DNA from: Oerskovia sp042887685
GTDB taxonomy: Bacteria > Actinomycetota > Actinomycetes > Actinomycetales > Cellulomonadaceae
Assembly (NCBI RefSeq): GCF_042887685.1
Contig: NZ_JBHVOS010000014.1
Span: 62,001-126,000 of the forward strand
Length of the DNA: 64,000 nucleotides
Direction of reading: 5' to 3'
Below the pieces are notes generated by a model. It saw only the letters and a program-made list of their open reading frames with translations, had not been told where the DNA came from and did not search any database. Both the position numbers and the translations under genes were made by a program. Shown in pieces: positions 1-9,400 of the stretch. Position 1 is the stretch's first letter. Each line of letters starts with the position of its first letter.

Positions 1-659
1 TCGCCGGCCTGGTCGCCGCGGGCCTGCACCCGTCCCCGGTGCCCTTCGCCGACGTCGTGTCCTCGACGGTCCACAAGACCATCGGCGGCCCGCGCTCGGG
101 CTTCATCCTCTCCAAGGAGGAGTACGCCAAGAAGATCGACTCCGCCGTGTTCCCGGGCCAGCAGGGCGGCCCGCTCATGCACGTCGTCGCCGCGAAGGCC
201 GTGTCGTTCAAGATCGCGGGCTCCGACGAGTTCAAGGACCGTCAGGAGCGCACGCTGCGCGGCGCGAGCATCATCGCGGACCGCCTGGCCCAGCCCGACG
301 TCGCCGAGAAGGGCGTGTCCGTCCTCACGGGCGGCACCGACGTGCACCTGGTCCTCGTGGACCTGCGTCACTCGGAGCTCGACGGCCAGCAGGCCGAGGA
401 CCTCCTGCACACCGTGGGCATCACCGTGAACCGCAACGCCGTGCCGTTCGACCCCCGCCCGCCGCGCGTCACGTCGGGCCTGCGCATCGGCACGCCCGCG
501 CTCGCGACCCGTGGCTTCGGGGACGCCGAGTTCGCGGAGGTCGCCGAGATCATCGCGGCGGCCCTCAAGGCCGGTGCCGGCGCGGACGTCGAGGGCCTGA
601 GCGCTCGCGTGCGCAAGCTGACGGCCGACTTCCCGCTGTACCCGGGACTGTCGCAGTAA
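1..659 (+). CDS. glyA: Serine hydroxymethyltransferase, C-terminal part (5' end outside window)
   Basis: PLP enzyme that converts serine and tetrahydrofolate to glycine and 5,10-methylene-THF. The reading frame is open from base 3 and continues upstream of the window, so about the last 218 residues are present. The SHMT active-site segment is visible as SSTVHKTIGGPRSGF, whose lysine should carry PLP; the usual form is TTTTHKTLRGPRGG, so this is the divergent actinobacterial version. Downstream the family features GQQGGPLMHVVAAKAV and a VNRNAVPFDPRPP-type substrate loop follow, and the protein ends in the usual helical domain. The TAA stop lies 112 bp before folD, which uses the same one-carbon unit, so the pairing makes metabolic sense. 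A long hairpin sits between the two genes. Confidence 0.95.
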   Translation, partial: AGLVAAGLHPSPVPFADVVSSTVHKTIGGPRSGFILSKEEYAKKIDSAVFPGQQGGPLMHVVAAKAVSFKIAGSDEFKDRQERTLRGASIIADRLAQPDVAEKGVSVLTGGTDVHLVLVDLRHSELDGQQAEDLLHTVGITVNRNAVPFDPRPPRVTSGLRIGTPALATRGFGDAEFAEVAEIIAAALKAGAGADVEGLSARVRKLTADFPLYPGLSQ

Positions 660-671
660 GTCACGCACGAC

Positions 672-736
672 CCGCTGAGTGCGGAGCAGCTGTCGTGGAT
701 CCGGCCGATCCGCGACAGTTGCTCCGCACTCAGCGG
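672..736. terminator. Large near-perfect hairpin between glyA and folD
   Basis: Two 24-nt arms (672-695 and 713-736) are reverse complements with one mismatch, around a 17-nt loop that itself contains GGATCCGGCCGATCC. No T-run follows. It lies 12 bp after the glyA stop and 35 bp before the folD start. It could act as a U-less actinobacterial terminator or attenuator, or be a mobile palindromic repeat. Confidence 0.6.
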
Positions 737-771
737 TCTGTTCGCCCCCGCCAGACCCCGAGGAGCCCCCC

Positions 772-1662
772 ATGACCGCGCAGATCCTGGACGGCAAGGC
801 CACCGCCGCCGCCATCAAGGCCGAGCTCAAGACCCGACTCGTGACCCTCGCCGAGCACGGCGTGGTGCCGGGCCTCGGCACCCTCCTGGTCGGCGACGAC
901 CCGGGCTCGCAGTGGTACGTCGCGGGCAAGCACCGCGACTGCGCCGAGATCGGGCTCTCCTCGATCCGCGAGGACCTTCCCGCCGAGGCCACGCAGGAGG
1001 AGATCGAGGCCGCGGTCCGCCGCCTCAACGAGGACCCCGCGTGCACCGGGTACATCGTGCAGCTCCCGCTCCCGAAGGGCATCGACACCAACCGCGTGCT
1101 CGAGCTCATCGACCCCGACAAGGACGCCGACGGCCTGCACCCGACCAACCTTGGGCGCCTCGTGCTGCGCGTCAACGAGGACGTCACGTCGCCGCTGCCG
1201 TGCACGCCGCGCGGCATCATCGAGCTCATCGAGCGCCACGGCGTCTCGCTCGCGGGCAAGGAGGTCGTCGTCGTGGGGCGCGGTGTGACCGTGGGCCGCT
1301 CGATCGGCCTGCTCCTCACGCGCCGCGCGGTCAACGCGACGGTCACGCTCACGCACACGGGCACCCAGGACCTGGCCTCGCTCGTCCGGCGGGCCGACGT
1401 CGTCGTGGCCGCGGCGGGCGTCAAGGGCATCATCACGCGTGACATGGTCAAGCCGGGTGCCGTCGTGATCGACGTGGGCGTCTCGCGCGAGGTCGACCAG
1501 GAGACGGGCAAGAGCCGTGTCGTGGGCGACGCCGACCCGGCCGTGGCCGAGGTCGCGGGCTGGATCTCGCCCAACCCCGGCGGTGTCGGGCCCATGACCC
1601 GCGCGATGCTGCTCGCGAACGTCGTCGACTCGGCCGAGCGCGCGGCGGGCATCACCGGCTGA
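772..1662 (+). CDS. folD: Bifunctional methylene-THF dehydrogenase / methenyl-THF cyclohydrolase
   Basis: FolD oxidises 5,10-methylene-THF with NADP and hydrolyses the methenyl product to 10-formyl-THF, in the cytosol. The 296-aa length is typical. Family signatures are present: the YVAGKHRDCAEIG stretch with the catalytic Tyr and Lys, the substrate-loop PLPKGID, the Rossmann segment GRGVTVGRSIGLLL and the C-terminal NPGGVGPMTRAML. The ATG at 772 begins the family-typical MTAQILDGKATA and follows an AGGAG-like purine stretch. The frame is open further upstream, but that extension would run through the hairpin and matches nothing in the family. Together with glyA it forms a one-carbon module. 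Confidence 0.96.
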   Translation: MTAQILDGKATAAAIKAELKTRLVTLAEHGVVPGLGTLLVGDDPGSQWYVAGKHRDCAEIGLSSIREDLPAEATQEEIEAAVRRLNEDPACTGYIVQLPLPKGIDTNRVLELIDPDKDADGLHPTNLGRLVLRVNEDVTSPLPCTPRGIIELIERHGVSLAGKEVVVVGRGVTVGRSIGLLLTRRAVNATVTLTHTGTQDLASLVRRADVVVAAAGVKGIITRDMVKPGAVVIDVGVSREVDQETGKSRVVGDADPAVAEVAGWISPNPGGVGPMTRAMLLANVVDSAERAAGITG

Positions 1663-1680
1663 CGCCCGACGCGGAGGGTT

Positions 1681-1722
1681 CGACGGGACGGGCGCGACCT
1701 GCGGGTCGCGCCCGTCCTGTCG
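1681..1722 (+). terminator. Terminator after folD
   Basis: 19-nt arms (1681-1699 and 1704-1722) pair with one mismatch around a 4-nt loop, 18 bp after the folD stop. The next bases are TCTCCTG, so there is only a weak U-tract. Confidence 0.75.
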
Positions 1723-1761
1723 TCTCCTGACGTCCTGTCGTGCGGTGGCGCCGCGCAGGAC

Positions 1762-1767
1762 TAGTGT
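1762..1767 (+). promoter_or_regulatory. Leaderless-type -10 box (TAGTGT)
   Basis: TAGTGT ends exactly 6 nt before the ATG at 1774, so transcription is expected to start on the start codon itself. There is no Shine-Dalgarno sequence upstream of this gene. Confidence 0.65.
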
Positions 1768-1773
1768 TCCGCC

Positions 1774-3267
1774 ATGACCCCCGCGTCCCGGGCAGGGGGA
1801 GACGACGGCATCGCGGCCCTCGTCCCTGCGCCTCTCGCCGTCCCCTCGCCCGTCCGGCGCGCCCGCCGCAGCGCCACGGCCGCGTACGCGGCGCAGGGCT
1901 TCGGCTTCGCCGTGATGCTGACCAACGTCCCGACGTACGAGCGCTACCTCGGCATCGGCCCCGACGTCATCACGCTCGTGATCCTCGGGGTCTGCGTGTG
2001 CGCGGCGACGGGCAGCGCGCTGTCCGGGTGGCTCGCGGCCCGGTTCGGGTCGGCGCGCGTCGTGACCGGTGGGCTCCTGGTGGCGGCGGCGGGGATCCTC
2101 GCGGTCGGGCTGAGCGCGGGGGCGGGTCTGCTCGCGACGTTCTTCCTCGCGTTCGCGGTGTACGGCCTCGCGCTCGGGTCGGTCGACGCGTCGACGTCGA
2201 TGCAGGGCATCGACGTGCAGCGCGCCTACGGGCGCAGCCTCATCGCGGCGTTCTTCGCGGCCAACGCGGCGGGCGGGGTGGTGGGGTCGCTCGCCGTCTC
2301 GGGGGCCGCGGCCCTGGGGCTCGCGCTGCCCGTGTCGCTCGCGCTCGTCGCTGCGGTGGTCGCGGTGGTGGTGCTCGTGCTGCGGGCCGGGTTGCTCTCG
2401 CGGACGGCGGCGGTCGCGGTCGCGGGTTCGGTCGAGGGCCTGGCCGGATCCGGGGCCGGGGCTGGGGCCAGTGCCGGGGCCGGTGGCCGCGAGGTGCCCG
2501 ACGGCGCCGCTCCCGTCACAGGGCCGGGCGCCGGGTCCGCGGTGGACGGGTCGGGCGAGGTGGTGGCCGGTGCTGCCGGGGTCGCCGGCGTCGGCGCGCC
2601 CCGCACGCCCGGCGCACGTGGCGCGACCGGCATGGTCGGCGCGGGGACCGTGATCGTGCTGGGCATCGCGATGCTGGCCTTCCCCGTCGCGGACTCCGCG
2701 GTCTCGAGCTGGGGTGCGACCTTCCTGCAGGGCGTGCTCGGGGCGAGCGCCGTCGTCGGGCCGCTGGGGTTCGGCGCCTACCAGGCGACCCTCATCTGCT
2801 CGCGGCTCCTGGGCGACCGGGCGGTCGAGCGCTGGGGGCGTGTGCGGGTCGTGGCGCTCGGCGGGTCCGTGGGGGTCGTGGGGCTCGGGCTCGTCGCGGT
2901 CTCACCCGCCTGGCCGCTCGCGGTGCTGGGGTTCGCCGCGACCGGGCTGGGGCTCGGAGTCGTGGCGCCCATGGCGTTCTCGGCCGCGGGCGACCGGGCG
3001 GCCGAGGCCGTCGCGGGGGTCGCTGCCCCCGGGGCGCGCACGGACCTCCCGACGGTCGAGGACGCGACCGACCGCGCGGTGGCCCGGCTCAACGTCTTCA
3101 CGTACGTCGGCGCGGTGCTCGGTGGGGCGATGACCGGGGTGTTCGCGACGACCGACGCGCTGCGCGCAGGGTTCGGCGTGCTCGCGGTGCTGGCGCTGGC
3201 GACGGTCCTGCTCGCGGGGAGGTTCCGCGAGGCGGTGCTGCCTCCCGACGCGCCGGGACGAGCGTGA
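1774..3267 (+). CDS. MFS transporter, substrate unknown
   Basis: A 497-aa membrane protein with about 12 hydrophobic segments in two bundles. The first spans roughly residues 35-210 and the second 285-490. The halves are joined by an unusually long Ala/Gly/Pro-rich cytoplasmic loop at about residues 215-285. The fold and the absence of ATPase motifs indicate the major facilitator superfamily, of the sugar-permease/YbjJ-like look, but no substrate signature is visible. The start at 1774 follows a leaderless-type -10 box and MTPASRAGG is the first codon run with clean GC-ending codons. It is a single gene flanked by terminators and has no obvious functional partner. Confidence 0.8.
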   Translation: MTPASRAGGDDGIAALVPAPLAVPSPVRRARRSATAAYAAQGFGFAVMLTNVPTYERYLGIGPDVITLVILGVCVCAATGSALSGWLAARFGSARVVTGGLLVAAAGILAVGLSAGAGLLATFFLAFAVYGLALGSVDASTSMQGIDVQRAYGRSLIAAFFAANAAGGVVGSLAVSGAAALGLALPVSLALVAAVVAVVVLVLRAGLLSRTAAVAVAGSVEGLAGSGAGAGASAGAGGREVPDGAAPVTGPGAGSAVDGSGEVVAGAAGVAGVGAPRTPGARGATGMVGAGTVIVLGIAMLAFPVADSAVSSWGATFLQGVLGASAVVGPLGFGAYQATLICSRLLGDRAVERWGRVRVVALGGSVGVVGLGLVAVSPAWPLAVLGFAATGLGLGVVAPMAFSAAGDRAAEAVAGVAAPGARTDLPTVEDATDRAVARLNVFTYVGAVLGGAMTGVFATTDALRAGFGVLAVLALATVLLAGRFREAVLPPDAPGRA

Positions 3268-3276
3268 GGTGAAGTG

Positions 3277-3300
3277 CCCGCTCCTTGCGGCACGAGCGGG
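3277..3300 (+). terminator. Weak hairpin after MFS gene
   Basis: CCCGCTC (3277-3283) pairs with GAGCGGG (3294-3300) 10 bp after the stop. The stem is short and no T-run follows. Confidence 0.35.
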
Positions 3301-3393
3301 GTGACCGCGACGTACGGGCGACCGGCGCAGCCGTGACCAGCGTCTCGCCGTGCGGTTTTCGCCCGTGTGGGTGGCGTGGGGTTTGATGTCGAG

Positions 3394-4197
3394 GTGCTCA
3401 CGATCGCCACAGCAAATGTCAACGGTATCCGCGCCGCCTACCGCCGGGGGATGGACGCCTGGGTCGCGTCGCGCACCCCGGACGTCATGCTCCTGCAGGA
3501 GGTGCGCGCGCCCGACGAGATCCTGAACGAGCTCGTCGGCGAGGGCTGGCACATCGCGCACCAGGCGTGCGACATCAAGGGGCGAGCGGGCGTCGCGGTC
3601 GCGTCACGGCTGCCCGTGACGGCCGTGCGGGTCGGGCTGGGCAAGGGGGAGCCGGAGCCGCCCGTCGACACGGGCCGCTGGGTCGAGGCCGACCTCGAGC
3701 TGCCGTCGGGCGAGAAGCTGACGGTGGTCTCGACGTACATCCACTCGGGCACCGCGGGCACGCCCAAGATGGACGAGAAGTACGCCTACCTCGAGAAGGT
3801 CACCGAGCGCCTGCGCGAGCTCTCGACCGCGGGCGGGCTCGCGGTCGTCGCGGGCGACGTGAACATCGCGCACAAGAACGTCGACATCAAGAACTGGAAG
3901 GGCAACCAGAAGTCGGCCGGCTTCCTCCCCGAGGAGCGCGCCTACCTGGACACCTGGATCGACGAGCTCGGCTGGGTGGACCTCGGACGCAAGCACGGCG
4001 GCGAGGGGCCCGGACCGTTCACCTGGTGGTCGTGGCGCGGGCAGGCGTTCGTCAACGACGCAGGGTGGCGCATCGACTACCAGCTCGCGACGCCCGCGCT
4101 CGCCGAGCGTGCCGTCAAGGTCGAGGTCGACCGCGCCGACGACTACGAGAGCCGCTGGAGCGACCACGCCGCGCTGGTCGCGACGTACGACCTCTGA
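3394..4197 (+). CDS. xth: Exodeoxyribonuclease III / AP endonuclease
   Basis: Mg-dependent AP endonuclease and 3'-5' exonuclease of the exonuclease III (EEP) family for base-excision repair. In its 267 residues the signatures run in order: ATANVNGIRAAYRRG near the start, LLQEVRAPDE with the metal-binding Glu, VVSTYIHSG with the catalytic Tyr, VVAGDVNIAHKNVDIKNW with the Asp/Asn pair, WRIDYQLATP, and the final SDHAALVATY with the catalytic His. The GTG at 3394 is chosen because the family starts with a short residue run before TIATANVNG, and a TTTGAT box lies 6 nt upstream. Longer in-frame starts add unconserved residues. The gene converges on an MFS gene. Confidence 0.93.
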   Translation: MLTIATANVNGIRAAYRRGMDAWVASRTPDVMLLQEVRAPDEILNELVGEGWHIAHQACDIKGRAGVAVASRLPVTAVRVGLGKGEPEPPVDTGRWVEADLELPSGEKLTVVSTYIHSGTAGTPKMDEKYAYLEKVTERLRELSTAGGLAVVAGDVNIAHKNVDIKNWKGNQKSAGFLPEERAYLDTWIDELGWVDLGRKHGGEGPGPFTWWSWRGQAFVNDAGWRIDYQLATPALAERAVKVEVDRADDYESRWSDHAALVATYDL

Positions 4198-4240
4198 CGG
4201 GTCGGCCTGGGACGCCTCGGTCGCCGGTCGCCGGTCGCCA

Positions 4241-4262
4241 GGCCGGACGGCCCGGTCCGGCC
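4241..4262. terminator. Hairpin between convergent xth and MFS genes
   Basis: GGCCGGAC (4241-4248) and GTCCGGCC (4255-4262) pair perfectly around a 6-nt loop. The position suits a bidirectional terminator. Confidence 0.5.
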
Positions 4263-4286
4263 CGGCGGCCGCGCCTCGTGCGCGGC

Positions 4287-4328
4287 GCCGAGGTGCGAGC
4301 GGCGGGTGCCGAGGTGCGAGCGGCGGGC
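4287..4328. repeat. Two tandem copies of a 21-bp unit
   Basis: The unit beginning GCCGAGGTGCGAGCGGCGGG occurs at 4287-4307 and 4308-4328, and a degenerate third copy starts at 4329. It lies just past the 3' end of the minus-strand MFS gene and probably arose by slippage. Confidence 0.7.
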
Positions 4329-4364
4329 GCCGAGCGCCGTGCAGCGAGCGGCGGGCGGCGTGCA

Positions 4365-5660
4365 TCAGTCGTGGGCCGGGACGGGCAGCCCGGTCATGCG
4401 GGACAGCGGTGACAGCAGCACGGGCAGCGCCCCGAGCGACATGACGAGCGCCCCGACCCACAGCGCGGGTGCGACGCCCCACACGGTCCCGATCCACCCG
4501 CCGAGCAGGCCGCCGAGCGGGATGGGGCCCCACACGAGGAACCGGGCCGAGGCGTTCATACGCCCCAGCAGCGCGGGCGGGCACAGCCGTTGGCGGAAGC
4601 TCACCTGCGCGACGTTGTAGACGACGACCGCGAGGTTGAACACGAAGCCCCCGGCGACGAGCACTGCCGGCACGAGAGCGTCCGCGGCGCCCGTGGTCGC
4701 GACCCAGGCCGCCGCGGGCGTGATCGCGTAGGCGATGCCCGAGAAGACCGCCGAGACCGGGATGATGCGCGCGGCGCCGACCCAGCGCGCCGCCCGGTCG
4801 GCCAGGACGGCGCCGAGCAGCCCGCCGGCGGCGCTCGCCGAGAGCACGACGCCGTAGGTCGCCGTCCCGACGTCGAGCGTGCGCAGCGCGAAGATCACCA
4901 CGACCGCGTTGCCGATCGCGCCGCCCAGGTTGCTGAGCGACGTGCACGCGAGGATGCGGCGGAGCAGGGGCTCGCTCGCGACGAACCGCAGCCCCTCTGC
5001 GATCTCGGTGCGCAGGGGGCGTCGGGCTGCCGGGTCGGGGAGGTCCTCGTGGTGGCGGATCCGCGAGACGGCGAGCGCGCTCGCGAGGTAGGTACCGACG
5101 GTCGCGACCATGACGAGCGGTGCGGACAGGACCCGCAGCGCGACGCCGCCGATCGCCGGCCCGGCGATCATCGCGACGGACTGGGTCGCCTGGAGCTTGG
5201 AGTTCCCTTCGACGACGTGGTCGAGCCCGACGAGCCCGGGGACGTAGCTCTGGTGCGCGACGTCGAAGAAGAGGCTGAACGTGCTGATGACGACTGCCGC
5301 ACCGATGAGCAGGCCCATGCTCGCGTGGCCGGTCAGGGCGGCGACGACCACGACCGACAGGATCGCTGCGCGGGCGAGGTCTGCGGCGACGAGGACCCGG
5401 CGCTTGCGCATGCGGTCGACCCAGGCCCCTGCGGGCAGGCTGAGCAGGAGGAACGCTGCGGTCTCGGCGGCGTTGAGCGCGCCCATCTGCCACTCGGTCG
5501 CGTGCAGGTGGGACACGGCGAAGATCGGCAGGACGAAGCCGGTGAGCTGTGCGCCGAGCTGGCCGAGTGCGTCACCGCCCCACAGGCGCCGGAAGTCGCG
5601 GTGGTGGACCAGGCTGCGCGAGGGAGAGCCGGTGGTCACGAAAGGCTCGTCGGACGTCAT
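4365..5660 (-). CDS. MFS exporter of the EntS/TetV (MFS_3) type
   Basis: A 431-aa integral membrane protein. After a short cytoplasmic N-terminus it carries the motif RDFRRLWGGDALGQLGAQL, typical of MFS_3 efflux proteins (enterobactin exporter EntS, macrolide and Tap/TetV exporters). The loop 2-3 motif follows as GAWVDRMRKRRVLV, then about 12 membrane segments. An export role for a drug or siderophore is likely; the substrate cannot be read. The ATG at 5660 is chosen because the frame further upstream would overlap the divergent regulator. The gene is divergent from a helix-turn-helix regulator, 53 bp apart, and the gap holds an 18-bp palindrome that the regulator probably binds. Confidence 0.85.
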   Translation of the reverse strand: MTSDEPFVTTGSPSRSLVHHRDFRRLWGGDALGQLGAQLTGFVLPIFAVSHLHATEWQMGALNAAETAAFLLLSLPAGAWVDRMRKRRVLVAADLARAAILSVVVVAALTGHASMGLLIGAAVVISTFSLFFDVAHQSYVPGLVGLDHVVEGNSKLQATQSVAMIAGPAIGGVALRVLSAPLVMVATVGTYLASALAVSRIRHHEDLPDPAARRPLRTEIAEGLRFVASEPLLRRILACTSLSNLGGAIGNAVVVIFALRTLDVGTATYGVVLSASAAGGLLGAVLADRAARWVGAARIIPVSAVFSGIAYAITPAAAWVATTGAADALVPAVLVAGGFVFNLAVVVYNVAQVSFRQRLCPPALLGRMNASARFLVWGPIPLGGLLGGWIGTVWGVAPALWVGALVMSLGALPVLLSPLSRMTGLPVPAHD

Positions 5661-5680
5661 GGGGTCAGCCTGCGGTAAGT

Positions 5681-5698
5681 GATTGAGGAATGTCAATC
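5681..5698. promoter_or_regulatory. Palindromic operator GATTGA-N6-TCAATC
   Basis: A perfect inverted repeat lies in the 53-bp gap between the divergent MFS exporter and the HTH regulator. It sits 3 bp upstream of the regulator -10 box and close to the exporter start, so a dimer bound here could repress both genes. Confidence 0.6.
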
Positions 5699-5701
5699 GG
5701 T

Positions 5702-5707
5702 TAGCCT
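5702..5707 (+). promoter_or_regulatory. Leaderless-type -10 box (TAGCCT)
   Basis: TAGCCT ends exactly 6 nt before the GTG at 5714. This spacing decides between the two in-frame GTG codons at 5708 and 5714. Confidence 0.6.
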
Positions 5708-5713
5708 GTGGGG

Positions 5714-6304
5714 GTGACCCCCGATCGCACGGCCTCGCCGGCACCGCCCCCGTCCCGCGGTTCCGGCGTCCACGCGCCGACCGCAGAGCTGCCCACGACC
5801 GGCGGTTCGGACGCCGAGCGGGACGCCGACGCACGTGCCCTCGCGTCGAGCCTCCGGGTGCGCATCCTGCGCATCTGCCTCGACGAGGCGCGCACCAACA
5901 AGGAGATCGCCCAGGCGCTCGGCAAGAACCCGGCGACGACGCTCCACCACGTCCGGACGCTCGTGGCGCGCGGGTTCCTGACGGCGCAGCCCGAGCGCAC
6001 CGGAGCGCGGGGGGCGCGGGAGGTGCCGTACCTGGCGACGGGCAAGTCCTGGACCGCGGACCTGGGGCCCGGGGGTCACCGGGTGCTGCTCGACGCGTTC
6101 CTGGACGAGCTGGCCGCGGCCGATCCTGCGACGGTCGACATGGGCAGGCTCGGCCTGCGGCTCGACGCCGCGGGGCGCGAAGAGCTGTCGCGGCGCCTCA
6201 ACGAGGTCCTCGAGGACTTCCGGCAGCGCGAACCGGCGGCGGGTGGCGAGCCGTGGTCGGTCTTCGTCGCGATCCACCACGACGCGAGCCGCGACCCGCG
6301 CTGA
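5714..6304 (+). CDS. ArsR-type winged-helix transcriptional regulator
   Basis: A 196-aa protein with a Pro/Ala-rich N-terminus (about 40 residues) followed by a winged helix-turn-helix. The stretch ASSLRVRILRICL leads into TNKEIAQALGKNPATTLHHV, the HTH with its recognition helix, and a wing reaching PERTGARGAREVPY. The C-terminal 80 residues are helical and end in LSRRLNEVLEDFRQRE, as in actinobacterial ArsR-like regulators paired with MFS genes. It is divergent from an MFS_3 exporter and a palindrome lies between them, so it probably controls that exporter in response to its substrate. No cysteine metal site is visible, which argues against a metal sensor. Confidence 0.82.
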   Translation: MTPDRTASPAPPPSRGSGVHAPTAELPTTGGSDAERDADARALASSLRVRILRICLDEARTNKEIAQALGKNPATTLHHVRTLVARGFLTAQPERTGARGAREVPYLATGKSWTADLGPGGHRVLLDAFLDELAAADPATVDMGRLGLRLDAAGREELSRRLNEVLEDFRQREPAAGGEPWSVFVAIHHDASRDPR

Positions 6305-6395
6305 GCGTGGGCTTCGGTGACGAGGAGCCCGACCTCGCGGCGTCCCGCGCACCCGGGGTGGTCGCAGAATCTGTTGACCAACATGCGACTTTTGG

Positions 6396-6424
6396 TTGAC
6401 AGCAGTCAAAAGCCTCCTTAGGCT
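6396..6424 (+). promoter_or_regulatory. Consensus sigma-A promoter with overlapping inverted repeat
   Basis: TTGACA (6396-6401) and TAGGCT (6419-6424) are separated by 17 bp, the best housekeeping promoter in the window. The -35 box overlaps TTGAC-AGCA-GTCAA (6396-6409), and a second GTTGACC lies about 22 bp upstream at 6373, so a regulator may bind here. The gene served starts at 6470. Confidence 0.75.
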
Positions 6425-6469
6425 CCGACGTGGTCACTGCCGACCTGTCTTCAAGGAGGAAGAACACTC

Positions 6470-9400
6470 GTGCGAACCTCAATGCGCCATCGACGAGGCC
6501 TCTCAGGCCTGCTCGGAGCCTCGCTGCTCGTCCCGCTCGCCTTCGCCGGAACGCTCCCGTCCGCCCAGGCGGCCGACACCGAGATGGAGCCCGGCGTCAC
6601 GCTCCGTACCTTCCAGCTCGCACAGGACCCCGGGTCCGTGTGCACCCTCAAGTCGGGGACGACCCCCAACGTCGACAAGCTCATGCCGACGATCGACTGG
6701 AGCACGCCCGAGCAGTTCGGTGCGTCGGACCGCTTCATCACGCACGCGCTCGCGACGCTCACGGTCCCCACCGAGGGCGAGTACACGTTCCGCGTGACGA
6801 ACGACGACGGCGCGCTCGTCTACGTCGACGACCAGCTCCTCCTCGAGAACGACGGCCCGAACGACTCGACGTCGGTCGAAGGGGCGATCACCCTCACCGC
6901 GGGGGCGCACGACCTGCGGGTCGAGTACTACGAGGGCACCGACAAGCAGCGCCTGACGCTCGCGTGGAAGACCCCCGGGGCCTCGACGTTCCAGGTCGTC
7001 CCGACCTCGGCACTGAGCACCGAGGCGAACGTCGTGCGCGTCACCGCGCCCGGCAACAAGTACTGCGAGGGGGCCACGGACACCTCGGGCGACGGCCTGC
7101 GCCTCGACACGGTCAACCCGAACTACGAGCTCGTCGACCTGCGTCCCGCGGGCTTCGAGCCCAAGGTCTCGGGCCTCGCGTTCACCCCGGACGAGAAGCT
7201 GGCCGTCGTGACCACGGGTGACGTGAGCTCGGGCGGCTGGCGGCCGAACCCGACGTCCGGCGAGGTGTACCTCCTGGACGGCGTGATCGACGCGACCGGC
7301 CCCGAGGACGTCACCGTCACGAAGGTCGCGGACAAGCTGCTCAACCCGATGGGCATCGAGGTCATCGAGGACTCGATCTTCGTCTCCGAGCGGTACCAGC
7401 TCACGCAGCTCACCGACCCGGACGGCGACGGCTTCTACGACACGCACACCAAGATCGCCGGGTGGCCCGACGGTGGCAACTTCCACGAGTTCGCGTTCGG
7501 CCTGATCCACGATGAGAACTACTTCTACGTCAACCTCTCGGTCGCGATCGACAACGGCGGCGCGACGACCACCCCGCAGCCGGCCGCCAACCGCGGCACG
7601 TCGATCAAGATCGACCGTGCGACGGGCGAGGTCACCTACGTCGCGGGCGGTCTGCGCACCCCGAACGGCATCGGTTTCGGCCCCGAGGGCGAGATCTTCG
7701 GGACCGACAACCAGGGCGCGTGGCTGCCCGCGAACAAGCTCGTCCACATCGAGCAGGACAAGTTCTTCAACCACTTCACGACCCCGTCCGGGCCGTTCGA
7801 CGCGAACCCCGTGTCCCAGCCCGCGCTGTGGCTGCCGCAGAACGAGATCGCCAACTCGCCGGGCAACCCGATCCTCGTGAAGGACGGCGAGTTCGCCGGC
7901 CAGATGCTCCTCGGTGACGTCACGTACGGCGGTCTCCAGCGCGCGTTCCTCGAGAAGGTCGACGGCGAGTTCCAGGGGGCGGTCTTCCGTCACACCGCGG
8001 GCCTAGAGGTCGGCGCCAACCGCGTCATCACCGGTCCCGACGGCGCGCTGTACGTCGGCGGTACGGGTGAGGGCGGCAACTGGGGCGAGTCCGGCAAGCT
8101 GCGGTTCGGCCTGCAGAAGCTCGCCACGGTGAACGAGGACTCGTTCGACATGAAGGAGATGCGCGTCGTCGAGGGCGGCTTCGAGATCGAGTACACCGAC
8201 CCGGTGTCCGACGCCGTCGTCGCGAAGCTGGCCGACGCCTACCGCCTGACGCAGTGGCGCTACGTGCCGACCCAGCAGTACGGCGGCCCCAAGGTCGACG
8301 AGCAGCCGCTGTTCGTCACGGACGCCACCGTGTCCGAGGACCGCACCACGGTCACGCTGAAGGTCGACGGCCTCAAGCCCGGCCACGTCGTGCACCTGCG
8401 CTCGCCGCGCCCGTTCGCCTCGGACGTGGGCGCCGAGCTCCTGAGCACCGAGGCCTGGTACACGCTCAACTCGCTGCCGGGCTACGTCGCCCCTGCCGAG
8501 CGCGGCTGGTACGAGGCCGAGGAGGCGCAGCCGCTCGGCAGCTCGAGCCTCGGCTCGGACCACAGCAACTACTCCGGCACGGGCTTCGCCGCCGGGATGC
8601 AGAACGTCGGCTCGGGCCGCACGTTCGCGGTGACGGTTCCCGAGGCGGGCACCTACCCGCTCAACCTGCGCTACGCCAACGGCATCCACCCCTACACCGA
8701 GCTGCGCGCCAAGAACGTCTCGCTCTACGTCAACGGCCAGAAGGTCGGTCCGTGGACGCTGCCCACGACCGGCGACTGGAAGAAGTGGGACACGGTCTCA
8801 CGTGACGTCGCACTGGTGGCGGGCAGCAACACGATCACCCTCAAGTACGACCAGGGCGACCAGGGCAACGTGAACCTCGACGTGCTGTCGATCGGGCAGA
8901 ACCCCGACATCTGCTCCCCGGCGGAGGTCGAGGAAGGGTACCGCGGCATCTTCGACGGCACCCTCGCGAGCCTCGCGGACTGGAGCCTCGCCGGCGCCGG
9001 CACGTTCGGTCGTCAGGACGACTGCTCGATCCGCACCAACGGCGGCATGGGGCTGCTCTGGTACACGGCCGAGGAGCTCGAGAAGTACTCGCTCAAGCTC
9101 GACTGGAAGCTCGTCAAGGACGACAACGGCGGCGTGTTCGTCGGCTTCCCGAACCCCGGCACCGACCCCTGGGTCGCGGTCAACAAGGGGTACGAGATCC
9201 AGATCGACGCGAGCGACGCCGCGGACCGCACCACGGGCGCGATCTACACCTTCCAGGGTGCTGACGCGGCGGCCGTGACCGCGGCCCTCAAGCCCGTCGG
9301 GCAGTGGAACGCGTACGACATCCGTGTCGAGGGGGACCGTATCCGGATCTACCTCAACGACGTGCTCGTCAACGACTTCACGAGCACCGACCCGGCGCGC

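Noticed and set aside
660..771. Possible riboswitch or THF-type leader before folD
   Set aside because: The region is a simple long hairpin without conserved junctions of known glycine or THF riboswitches.
4287..4328. Possible CRISPR or array
   Set aside because: Only two adjacent 21-bp copies with no spacers.
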